Assembly (NCBI GenBank): GCA_964361785.1
Contig: CAYIBX010000037.1
Location: 1-6,435 of the forward strand
DNA: 6,435 nt
Origin: UBA927 sp964361785
Lineage (GTDB): Bacteria; Patescibacteriota; Microgenomatia; UBA10105; UBA927
Direction of reading: 5' to 3'
Of this stretch, positions 1 through 5,931 are shown piece by piece. The notes beneath the pieces are model-generated. The model did no database searches. It saw nothing but the letters and a program-made list of their open reading frames with translations, and was not told the origin of the DNA. The position numbers and the translations under genes are program-made. Position 1 is the first letter of the stretch. Every line of letters begins with the position of its first letter.

Positions 1-30
1 TGAGGTATTTACTTCAGGCTGTGCAACCAT
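1..30 (-). CDS. Third paralogue of the constant-N-terminus family, 5' end only
   Basis: This is the first ten codons (MVAQPEVNTS) of a further copy of the family found complete at 233-1642 and 1827-3788; the rest lies beyond the left edge of the window. The 30 coding bases and the next 20 upstream bases match both other copies exactly, and a promoter with the same geometry precedes it. Nothing can be said about its variable part. Its presence shows that the array has at least three head-to-tail members. Confidence 0.85.
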   Translation of the reverse strand, partial: MVAQPEVNTS

Positions 31-39
31 AATTAGCCT

Positions 40-68
40 ATAATATATTAAACCGCGTTAGTTATCAA
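40..68 (-). promoter_or_regulatory. Promoter of the third family copy
   Basis: On the minus strand there is a -35 box TTGATA (63-68), a 17-bp spacer and a -10 box TATTAT (40-45), followed by nine bases and the ATG at 28-30. The same arrangement occurs before both other copies. No Shine-Dalgarno sequence is visible, and transcription starting about seven bases after the -10 box would leave a leader of only about three bases. Confidence 0.75.
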
Positions 69-218
69 GGCTGTAATAATAAATTCAATGCGTAAAGTTT
101 TCTGCTCTTTGCGTTTCGGAGGATGATTTTTCACATATTCTTGACGAGTCTTCTTCCCAATAAATGCACAAACCGACTCATATAAAAATGGCAATAAACG
201 CCATGAGAAGCAATACAT
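48..218 (-). CDS. Possible small ORF (56 aa) in the spacer between paralogues
   Basis: This reading frame starts MYCFSWRLLPFLYE and ends in IITALITNAV before TAA. It lies between the stop of the 469-aa gene and the third copy, and its last codons cover the -35 box and spacer of that copy's promoter. The lysine- and arginine-rich middle (NHPPKRKEQKTLRIE) looks like coding sequence, but I do not recognise a family. There is no Shine-Dalgarno sequence and no convincing promoter. The matching spacer at 1660-1743 has lost 44 bases and contains stops, so this is more likely a gene remnant carried along by the duplications than a working gene. It could also be a chance ORF. Confidence 0.25.
   Translation of the reverse strand: MYCFSWRLLPFLYESVCAFIGKKTRQEYVKNHPPKRKEQKTLRIEFIITALITNAV
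150..175 (-). repeat. Conserved 26-bp spacer element, copy 1
   Basis: These 26 bases match 1718-1743 with one difference (position 163 against 1731). Both copies lie upstream of a paralogue in the same orientation, separated from it by spacer sequence of different length. It is not an inverted repeat, so it is not a terminator. It is best read as part of the ancestral duplicated unit. Confidence 0.6.
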
Positions 219-232
219 GGGAGAATAAAATT

Positions 233-1642
233 CTAATCAATGTTATTGAAGAATAGTGGAACAACTTTATTTGAAAAGCCAAATGGAATTCCATTCGCTA
301 GAGAAATTCTATACTCAGCATTGGCTAATTGCTCATCACGTTCGCGTCTTGATATGGCAGACGTTATAGAATCAAATTCTGGGCTATCCGAAAAAAGTCC
401 TAATATTGTACCAGGGGGATATAAATTAACTACATCTGCATATTTGGTATCAGTTGCTATTTTTGCTCTTGGAATTCTTAACCAAGGCAATGTCTTGTAT
501 GTACGATGAATGACCTGTGATAATATGGACTCTCCTATTTTTACCGACTCTGTTTCCTTTGTCGCTTTAATATCTTTTGTTAAATGGTCATACTGACTCT
601 GAGTTAATCCACCAAAAACATTCGTTAACTGATTTGTATCAGAATTTTTAAAAGTAATTGGTAAAACATATACATATTTTCCGACAAATTTATATACACC
701 ATGAAAATCAAATGCATCAAGTTGTTCTGATGTTAACGAAATATGTCCTGCTAAATCAGCAGTTGAATTATTCAACAATTCAAATCTAAATTGAGATTTT
801 GTGCCTGATTCAATTAATGTTGGATGTTCATAGTATTTTAGGGCAGTTAATCTGTTTAAAGCTCCAGTATCTACATAGTCTGCTGGTATTTCAGTTGGGT
901 TTTCCGCCGTGCCGCCCTCTATATATCGTATCCAACCAGAGTTTTCGACAAAGACATAGCGAACGTTCTCATCTTTTTTGTTATAGCCATATTGGATAAC
1001 TTCAGCCCCGCTAAATGTGGTCTCAACTTTCTTTGGGTTTACCAAGGTAACATTCTCAAATTTTCCAGGCACCTCAACGCCATAGCTATAGGCTTGCACA
1101 CGAATGACAGGTTCGCCTTCTGAAGATACGGTATAGTCGGTCCCTTCAAGGGCTTCTTTTGCCAAAGGATCTTTAAGCTCGACGGACACTTGAGTTTCGG
1201 TTGGTTGGGGAGTACCCGTAGCTACCGGAGTAATTGTGGCAACTACGTTTGGTAACACATCCTTTGCTCCCTGTCCAAGACATGATAGTCCAACTGCACC
1301 TACTGCTTGTGTCAGGCCAAATGTTGACCATGGGTGTTTACTTCGCCGAGAAGCATATATGGAAGCTGCTTCATATCCCACAAACCCTAATCCGGCAGCA
1401 ATTGCTCCCCAGGGCATTTCTGCGGGTAATTTGTTGTCTAAAGAGGAAGAAAGGCTAGGTTCAAGCAACACATGGGAACCGAGAGAAAAATCAGATGAAA
1501 TATGCCCACCTTTCAAAAAATTACGAGAATCCCAATCTCGCGCTCCATGACGATCCGTTGAACGGAAAAAATCGGGAGTAGGAGCTTGCTCATGTTGTGG
1601 AGCTTTTTGTGGTGAGGTATTTACTTCAGGCTGTGCAACCAT
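233..1642 (-). CDS. Constant-N/variable-C membrane-anchored family protein, short form (469 aa)
   Basis: I do not recognise the family. Residues 1-124 are identical to the 653-aa neighbour: a polar N-terminus, a hydrophobic segment at about 76-97, a basic loop (ASRRSKHPW) and a second hydrophobic segment at about 106-124. A Pro/Thr-rich linker follows (about 125-154), then a module at 155-275 that matches neighbour residues 341-461 with nine substitutions, and a C-terminal module at 276-469 that is homologous but much more diverged. The stop is TAG. By the positive-inside rule the basic loop would be cytoplasmic and the C-terminal modules outside; this topology is inferred. It lacks the 216-residue segment of the neighbour. 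The start is fixed by the shared promoter nine bases upstream and by identity with the other copies; there is no Shine-Dalgarno sequence. The 3' half is visibly more AT-rich than the constant part. Confidence 0.9.
   Translation of the reverse strand: MVAQPEVNTSPQKAPQHEQAPTPDFFRSTDRHGARDWDSRNFLKGGHISSDFSLGSHVLLEPSLSSSLDNKLPAEMPWGAIAAGLGFVGYEAASIYASRRSKHPWSTFGLTQAVGAVGLSCLGQGAKDVLPNVVATITPVATGTPQPTETQVSVELKDPLAKEALEGTDYTVSSEGEPVIRVQAYSYGVEVPGKFENVTLVNPKKVETTFSGAEVIQYGYNKKDENVRYVFVENSGWIRYIEGGTAENPTEIPADYVDTGALNRLTALKYYEHPTLIESGTKSQFRFELLNNSTADLAGHISLTSEQLDAFDFHGVYKFVGKYVYVLPITFKNSDTNQLTNVFGGLTQSQYDHLTKDIKATKETESVKIGESILSQVIHRTYKTLPWLRIPRAKIATDTKYADVVNLYPPGTILGLFSDSPEFDSITSAISRRERDEQLANAEYRISLANGIPFGFSNKVVPLFFNNID
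818..1180 (-). repeat. Shared middle module, copy 1
   Basis: These 363 bases encode residues 155-275 of the short paralogue, from ELKDPLAKEA to LKYYEHPT. They align without gaps to 2406-2768. The protein differs at nine of 121 positions, for example S174P, V191L, N197D and R239H. The flanking linker and C-terminal sequences are far less alike, so the match has sharp edges at the linker. Confidence 0.85.
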
Positions 1643-1662
1643 AATTAGCCTATAATATATTA
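1270..1662 (-). repeat. Identical 393-bp constant block, copy 1
   Basis: This block matches 3416-3808 with no difference that I could find reading base by base. It covers the first 124 codons, the ATG and the -10 box, and ends inside the promoter spacer, where the sequences become unrelated. The last 50 bases are also present at 1-50. Confidence 0.9.
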
Positions 1663-1684
1663 AACCGTGCTAGTTATCAAGGCT
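1613..1684 (-). repeat. Start and promoter repeat shared with the third copy
   Basis: These 72 bases match 1-72 with two differences (56 and 58 against 1668 and 1670). The match covers the first ten codons and the whole promoter including the -35 box. It therefore reaches further upstream than the match between this copy and the 653-aa copy. Confidence 0.8.
1652..1680 (-). promoter_or_regulatory. Promoter of the 469-aa gene
   Basis: The minus strand carries TTGATA (1675-1680), a 17-bp spacer and TATTAT (1652-1657), then nine bases to the ATG at 1640-1642. The expected start point leaves a leader of about three bases with no ribosome binding site, so the mRNA is probably leaderless or nearly so. 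Confidence 0.75.
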
Positions 1685-1743
1685 TACCAATACAATCCTT
1701 CAATTCTAGGTCCATACCTTCTTCCCAATAGATGCACAAACCG
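1660..1743 (-). pseudogene. Broken counterpart of the 56-aa spacer ORF
   Basis: Both ends of this stretch match the 3' part of the ORF at 48-218: the 26-bp element at one end and the last codons (ALIT..V, then TAA) at the other. Between them it is 44 bases shorter, which is not a multiple of three, and in-frame TAG and TGA codons appear. If the spacer ORF was ever a gene, this copy is dead. If it never was, this is simply a deleted spacer repeat. Confidence 0.3.
1718..1743 (-). repeat. Conserved 26-bp spacer element, copy 2
   Basis: This is the partner of 150-175, with one mismatch. Weaker similarity continues a little further towards the stop codon of the preceding gene. No such element was seen in the spacer before the 653-aa copy (3789-3903), which fits that copy being at the edge of the array. 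Confidence 0.6.
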
Positions 1744-1826
1744 GTTCATTCAAAATGATTAGCAAAAAATATAGGGATACACAATGAAATACTATAATAC
1801 AAGAAGGATGACACTACCTTACGGCC

Positions 1827-3788
1827 TTAATCAACATTGTTAAACATCAACGGAATAATCTTTTCTGATAATCCAATTGGTATACCGCCATCTATTATTA
1901 TTTTCCACTCATTATTACTCAATGGTAAATTATTTTCACGTTTTGTAATCGAAGATGTTATTGCTTCAAGATCACTTTGAGGAAAAAGCTGCAATACCGT
2001 ACCTAGTGGATATAAATTAAGAACGTCAGAATACTTGCTATTTGTGTTTATATGATTATTTGGTATACCTAACCATGGCTCACTAAGAAACTTATGATTT
2101 ATGATCTGTGACAATATTGATTCTCCAGTATTTTGTGATTTGATATCATTTTTTAAATGATCAAATTGAACTTGAGTTAAACCACCAAATGCATTGGTTA
2201 ATTGATCTTGGTTACCCTCTACTGGATTTTGAAAAGTGATAGGTAATACATAAATATTTTTTCCGAGTAACTTGTAAACGCCCTGATAATCAAAGTAACT
2301 GAATAATTCTTTGCCTGAAATTAATTGTATATCACCCCCAAAGCCTGACTCTGGTGCATTGTAAAGATCAAACTCATATTTTGGCTTAGTTTCTGTTTCC
2401 GGCATGGTTGGATGTTCATAGTATTTAAGGGCAGTTAATCTATTTAAAACTCCTGTATCTACATAGTCTGCTGGTATTTCAACAGGGTTTTCCACCGTCC
2501 CACCTTCGACATAGTGTATCCATCCAGAGTTTTCAACAAAGACATAACGAACTTTTTCATCTTTTTTGTTGTAACCATATTGGATAACTTCAGCTCCACT
2601 AAACGTTGTTTCAACCTTCTTTGGGTTTACCAAGGTAACATCCTCAAACTTTCCAGGTAGCTCGACGCCATAGCTATAGGCTTGCACACGAATGACTGGT
2701 TCACCTTCGGGCGATACGGTATAGTCGGTCCCTTCAAGGGCTTCTTTTGCCAAAGGATCTTTAAGCTCGAAAGATGATGGGGTTTCGATTGGTTGAGAGG
2801 TTGGGGTCGAAGCGACCTCCACAATTGGGGTCGGAAATGTGTTGTTGGCCGGTTTGAAAGATATGTTCACAAAAGTATCAACGTTTTGCTCGATAATCGG
2901 CGTTTGGACCGGACTTGGCTCACCGTCCACCCAAATACTAAAAACGTCTCCATTCTCGCCTTGAGTATGGATAAACTGAAACCCTGCCAGCACTCCCACA
3001 CCATCCTTATTTAACTGTAAAGCCGTAAAATGATTTTCAAGAGTTTGCGGGAGTAAATAATGTGTAATAGTTTCACCGGATTTCGGATCATGTGCTACTA
3101 AGAAATGGGAAGGCGTTGTCAATGTGCCAACTCCTTTGGCGCTAGAATCACCATTTATATCAACGGTCAAAAGCGTTGAGGCAGCCAAAGTATAAACCCA
3201 TCCGTCCTTTCCTTTCAACGCAAACGGTGCGGTCACGATGTTTCCCTTATCAATAGACGAACTAATCACGCCTGTGCGATTAAGATGGAAATCCTGCACA
3301 CCATCGGTAATGTGAAAGTCATTCCATGTGTTCACTGCATTTTCCACTGATTGCACGGTAAGCACCTCAGCTATAAACGGCGCAGGTGCCTGCTCAGTAA
3401 TGGAAACCGCTCCTGCCTGTCCAAGACATGATAGTCCAACTGCACCTACTGCTTGTGTCAGGCCAAATGTTGACCATGGGTGTTTACTTCGCCGAGAAGC
3501 ATATATGGAAGCTGCTTCATATCCCACAAACCCTAATCCGGCAGCAATTGCTCCCCAGGGCATTTCTGCGGGTAATTTGTTGTCTAAAGAGGAAGAAAGG
3601 CTAGGTTCAAGCAACACATGGGAACCGAGAGAAAAATCAGATGAAATATGCCCACCTTTCAAAAAATTACGAGAATCCCAATCTCGCGCTCCATGACGAT
3701 CCGTTGAACGGAAAAAATCGGGAGTAGGAGCTTGCTCATGTTGTGGAGCTTTTTGTGGTGAGGTATTTACTTCAGGCTGTGCAACCAT
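1827..3788 (-). CDS. Constant-N/variable-C membrane-anchored family protein, long form (653 aa)
   Basis: This is the longer paralogue, family unknown. Residues 1-124 are identical to the 469-aa neighbour, including two hydrophobic segments (about 76-97 and 106-124) separated by a basic loop. Residues 125-340 have no counterpart there: a segment rich in alternating hydrophobic and polar residues (for example GWVYTLAASTLLTVDING), probably beta-rich, closed by a Pro/Thr-rich linker (about 320-340). The 341-461 module is about 93% identical to the neighbour's 155-275. The C-terminal module (462-653) shares motifs such as YVLPITF, FGGLTQ, GESILSQ and NLYP but is only a little over half identical. 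The end, FNNVD, resembles the neighbour's FNNID. The stop is TAA. The start follows a consensus-like promoter and has no Shine-Dalgarno sequence. A surface or adhesin-like role is plausible from architecture only. Confidence 0.9.
   Translation of the reverse strand: MVAQPEVNTSPQKAPQHEQAPTPDFFRSTDRHGARDWDSRNFLKGGHISSDFSLGSHVLLEPSLSSSLDNKLPAEMPWGAIAAGLGFVGYEAASIYASRRSKHPWSTFGLTQAVGAVGLSCLGQAGAVSITEQAPAPFIAEVLTVQSVENAVNTWNDFHITDGVQDFHLNRTGVISSSIDKGNIVTAPFALKGKDGWVYTLAASTLLTVDINGDSSAKGVGTLTTPSHFLVAHDPKSGETITHYLLPQTLENHFTALQLNKDGVGVLAGFQFIHTQGENGDVFSIWVDGEPSPVQTPIIEQNVDTFVNISFKPANNTFPTPIVEVASTPTSQPIETPSSFELKDPLAKEALEGTDYTVSPEGEPVIRVQAYSYGVELPGKFEDVTLVNPKKVETTFSGAEVIQYGYNKKDEKVRYVFVENSGWIHYVEGGTVENPVEIPADYVDTGVLNRLTALKYYEHPTMPETETKPKYEFDLYNAPESGFGGDIQLISGKELFSYFDYQGVYKLLGKNIYVLPITFQNPVEGNQDQLTNAFGGLTQVQFDHLKNDIKSQNTGESILSQIINHKFLSEPWLGIPNNHINTNSKYSDVLNLYPLGTVLQLFPQSDLEAITSSITKRENNLPLSNNEWKIIIDGGIPIGLSEKIIPLMFNNVD
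2406..2768 (-). repeat. Shared middle module, copy 2
   Basis: These 363 bases encode residues 341-461 of the long paralogue and align without gaps to 818-1180. Differences are scattered and include synonymous changes, so this module is older or less recently homogenised than the 393-bp constant block. Confidence 0.85.
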
Positions 3789-3808
3789 AATTAGCCTATA
3801 ATATATTA
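3416..3808 (-). repeat. Identical 393-bp constant block, copy 2
   Basis: This is the partner of 1270-1662. The left edge falls directly after codon 124, where one protein continues GAKDVL and the other AGAVSI. The right edge falls five bases upstream of the -10 box. Confidence 0.9.
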
Positions 3809-3826
3809 CTTTCAGCTAATTGTCAA
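3798..3826 (-). promoter_or_regulatory. Promoter of the 653-aa gene
   Basis: The minus strand shows TTGACA (3821-3826), a perfect -35 consensus, then a 17-bp spacer, TATTAT (3798-3803) and nine bases to the ATG. The spacer is unrelated to those of the other two copies beyond the first five bases, yet the hexamers and spacing are kept. The -35 box lies in a tandem 8-bp repeat (GTCAAATA twice on the plus strand, 3822-3837). Confidence 0.8.
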
Positions 3827-3903
3827 ATAGTCAAATAGTATTATTTTGTTCGTTGCCAAATATAAGCGTACTACAAACATTTCTGTCGGACAAGTGTGCA
3901 ATT

Positions 3904-5520
3904 TTATTTCAAATGGTGTTTTTCTGCATAGTCCTTTCGCTCTTGTGCAATGCGCTTAATCCGGCGCTTCGTTTCTCGTACATGTGCTTTTTGTATTACT
4001 TCTGACTGGATGCGTTCAAACAGATGCTCTGGAAGTACAACTCTTTTATCCGTTTTCTGGAGTGAAGAATCGGAAGAAGCAACTATTATTTTGCTGGGCC
4101 GAGAAGAATCTATATACGTCAATGTATTCTCAAGCAGAGGAGGAATTGGTACTTCTTTCTCGTGTGGAGGGAATAAACGAGGATATTTTATCGGCCTTCC
4201 TAAATAATCTTTTGCAAGCCGTTGCAAATCTTCTGACATTTGTTCTTCTTTCTTATAATCGTGTTCTATGCTGTATTGGTCACTATATTTCTCTTTTTCC
4301 TTCTGTTTTTTCGATTTTGCGTATGCTTCTATAGGACGATTCGTTTCGTGTCTGACAAATCGTGCTTTTTTCTGATCAGAGAGCAATCCCCCCATATTTT
4401 TTATCTGCCTGCCAGCTTTTTCCCGTGCAATAGCACTATCTATAGCTACTCTCGCTTCTTCTATTGTCGCGACTTCTTTGGAAGGAGGCAACGATCCCAC
4501 GTGGTCTAATACCACTCGATTAACTATAAAAGAGGGTAACGCTGATGTCACGGGCATCTCTTCCTTTTCAGGTCTATAAAGAAGATTCTTTCGCATGGCT
4601 CCCATATCTACCAAACTTTGCGGTGTAGTATTCTGCTTTGCTGACTGATGGATAAGAAACATCTTCGTTCGTTTTTTAAAATCCTTATGATACTTTTGTG
4701 ACCGTGTATATTCTCTAATCTTTTCAAAAGCATTGAGCACTGAATCTACAGAGTGCTCTGTGTTTGGTTGTTGGGCAAAGGCAAGTGCTTCTACCTGAGG
4801 AAGCTTCATCCATAAGGGAAGGAGTAAGTCCTTTGCATACACGCCCCTATATTTTTTGGGTATTTCTTTTGCCCACCCGTTCTTTTTTGCGGCAACCTCA
4901 AGTCCTTGTTGAAACATACGTTCCAAAACGCCAAGCGCTATAGCAACGTGGCCAGCGTTGGCTTGACTCACAATGGTATTCCACTTATCGCGTTGTGTAA
5001 AAATATCTTTCGAGGTGACCAATACATTCATGGTATCTGATAAATTTCTGGCGACATGATCCCCAAACTTTTTAGAAAACGCATCAACTATTTGTGCTTG
5101 AAAAAACGTACGCTCAGAGGGTGCATTTTTTATCAGGGCAATTTCCTTAAGGTCTATAGAAGCTGATGGAGGATACCTACCCCATTTTTTTTCTAGACGG
5201 TTATTTAGGTACAAACGTTGTATTTTTTTTACTCCCCATAGAGCTGCCACAGAGCCCAATGCTATTTCAACAACGGTTATCTGTACACCAGTATTTGCGG
5301 CTACACGTTCTATGTCCTCTCGGTGTTCTTTAGCCCATTCTTGCCATTTGGGATTTGAACGGGGAATGATTTGGGTATCGATGACATGAAGCACTCTTTT
5401 GCGCCATGCGTCAGGTCCAAGCGCCTTGACACCCTTTTCTACAGCCTTGCCCACACCATACCACATAGTATTTTTCGGCATTTCTACTGACATACCTGCT
5501 GAACCTTGGCGTTCTTGCAT
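3904..5520 (-). CDS. Basic, lysine-rich protein of unknown function (538 aa)
   Basis: I do not recognise this protein. From the ATG at 5518-5520 it reads MQERQGSAGMSVEMPKN. A hydrophobic stretch (VQITVVEIALGSVAALWGV, about residues 79-97) could be a membrane helix, though it contains a glutamate. The rest looks mainly helical and soluble; a Lys/Glu-rich region (SKKQKEKEKYSDQY) and a strongly basic tail (ETKRRIKRIAQERKDYAEKHHLK region) suggest binding to nucleic acid or to an acidic surface, which is inference. The frame is open up to a GTG at 5577, but that codon lies inside a palindrome. The chosen ATG lies six bases after a possible -10 box. The ATG at 5491-5493 is another possible start. 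The gene ends with TAA, 78 bases before the first paralogue's promoter, with no clear terminator. It shows no sequence similarity to the paralogue family. Confidence 0.85.
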   Translation of the reverse strand: MQERQGSAGMSVEMPKNTMWYGVGKAVEKGVKALGPDAWRKRVLHVIDTQIIPRSNPKWQEWAKEHREDIERVAANTGVQITVVEIALGSVAALWGVKKIQRLYLNNRLEKKWGRYPPSASIDLKEIALIKNAPSERTFFQAQIVDAFSKKFGDHVARNLSDTMNVLVTSKDIFTQRDKWNTIVSQANAGHVAIALGVLERMFQQGLEVAAKKNGWAKEIPKKYRGVYAKDLLLPLWMKLPQVEALAFAQQPNTEHSVDSVLNAFEKIREYTRSQKYHKDFKKRTKMFLIHQSAKQNTTPQSLVDMGAMRKNLLYRPEKEEMPVTSALPSFIVNRVVLDHVGSLPPSKEVATIEEARVAIDSAIAREKAGRQIKNMGGLLSDQKKARFVRHETNRPIEAYAKSKKQKEKEKYSDQYSIEHDYKKEEQMSEDLQRLAKDYLGRPIKYPRLFPPHEKEVPIPPLLENTLTYIDSSRPSKIIVASSDSSLQKTDKRVVLPEHLFERIQSEVIQKAHVRETKRRIKRIAQERKDYAEKHHLK

Positions 5521-5526
5521 ACATAC

Positions 5527-5555
5527 AGTGTAGAAAAATTGACCACGGGAGTAAA
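5527..5555 (-). promoter_or_regulatory. Possible promoter of the 538-aa gene
   Basis: The minus strand has TTTACT (5550-5555), a 17-bp spacer and TACACT (5527-5532). Each hexamer matches the consensus at four of six bases. A start about seven bases downstream would fall on the A of the ATG at 5520, giving a leaderless mRNA like those inferred for the other genes here. It is weaker than the family promoters. Confidence 0.35.
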
Positions 5556-5574
5556 GAAGCACGAGATTACTCCT

Positions 5575-5587
5575 CACCCTTAGGGTG
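5575..5587. promoter_or_regulatory. 13-bp palindrome, proximal operator candidate
   Basis: CACCCTTAGGGTG is a perfect inverted repeat with six-base arms around one central base. An identical copy lies at 5618-5630, with centres 43 bp apart (about four helical turns), so two bound dimers would face the same side. The centre is about 61 bp upstream of the inferred start point of the 538-aa gene. The regulator is unknown. Confidence 0.5.
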
Positions 5588-5617
5588 GACTAGCTTCGCA
5601 CCCTTTCCTTGACTACT

Positions 5618-5630
5618 CACCCTTAGGGTG
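5618..5630. promoter_or_regulatory. 13-bp palindrome, distal operator candidate
   Basis: This is the second exact copy of CACCCTTAGGGTG; here the flanking T and A extend the palindrome to 15 bp. A half-site (CACCCTT, 5599-5605) lies between the two. ACTAGC (5589-5594) and GCTAGT (5636-5641) form a wider imperfect inverted repeat enclosing the half-site and this copy. No U-run follows on either strand, so it does not look like a terminator. Confidence 0.5.
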
Positions 5631-5711
5631 AAAGCGCTAGTTCTCGTCGTGATGGTCAACTCAAAAGGGGAGGATGCTTTTTCAAATGCTTCCATCAATG
5701 AAAAGTAAATT

Positions 5712-5930
5712 TTACGCTTCATCGAGTTCTTTTTTGGTTACGTTGGCTTGTTTGAGTATGGAACTTAATGTTCCCAATGCAACTTCTTTATGGTTCGCAA
5801 CGATGGCTGTTTGTAGTTTCCCTTCCTTCACACCGCGAAGTTTTATGTGGCTTCCTTTTTGGGACACGATCACAAATCCTAATCGTTTCAAACGTGTGAC
5901 TACTTCTCTTGCGGAATAAAGCTTAGGCAT
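5712..5930 (-). CDS. hicA: HicA-type mRNA interferase toxin (72 aa)
   Basis: HicA toxins are small proteins with a double-stranded-RNA-binding-like fold that cleave mRNA and are held inactive by HicB. The sequence shows the family hallmarks: the N-terminal helix (SAREVVTRLKRLGF), the GSHIKLR motif with the expected catalytic histidine at residue 28, and the C-terminal signature NHKEVALGTLSSILKQANV. The 72-residue length is normal. The start is the ATG at 5928-5930, one base after the hicB stop, so translation is probably coupled through the TAGTATG junction; the frame stays open further upstream only because it overlaps hicB. The motif residues are intact, so the toxin should be active. The stop is TAA, and no terminator is visible behind it. 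Confidence 0.93.
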   Translation of the reverse strand: MPKLYSAREVVTRLKRLGFVIVSQKGSHIKLRGVKEGKLQTAIVANHKEVALGTLSSILKQANVTKKELDEA

Positions 5931-5931
5931 A

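Noticed and set aside
1270..1300. Lipobox-like GLSC at residues 118-121 of the family proteins
   Set aside because: Glycine occupies the -3 position where leucine is usual, and the cysteine lies about 120 residues from the N-terminus, too far for a lipoprotein signal peptide.
233..2405. Diversity-generating retroelement target
   Set aside because: Differences between the paralogue C-termini are spread over whole modules with indels and are not confined to adenine positions; no reverse transcriptase or template repeat is in the window.
1..3808. Integron-like cassette array with attC sites
   Set aside because: The conserved spacer element is not an inverted repeat, the genes share long 5' identity and carry their own promoters, and no integrase is visible.
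3904..5577. GTG at 5577 as start of the large unknown gene
   Set aside because: It lies within the 13-bp palindrome and upstream of the possible promoter hexamers, and no suitably spaced ribosome binding site precedes it.
5567..5695. 42-codon minus-strand ORF between hicA and the large gene
   Set aside because: It covers both palindromes, has no Shine-Dalgarno sequence or promoter, and its translation matches nothing I know; a chance frame is more likely, though not excluded.
240..5919. Plus-strand ORFs opposite the large genes
   Set aside because: They lie antisense to well-supported genes, lack promoters, and those over the constant block occur twice only because the block is repeated.
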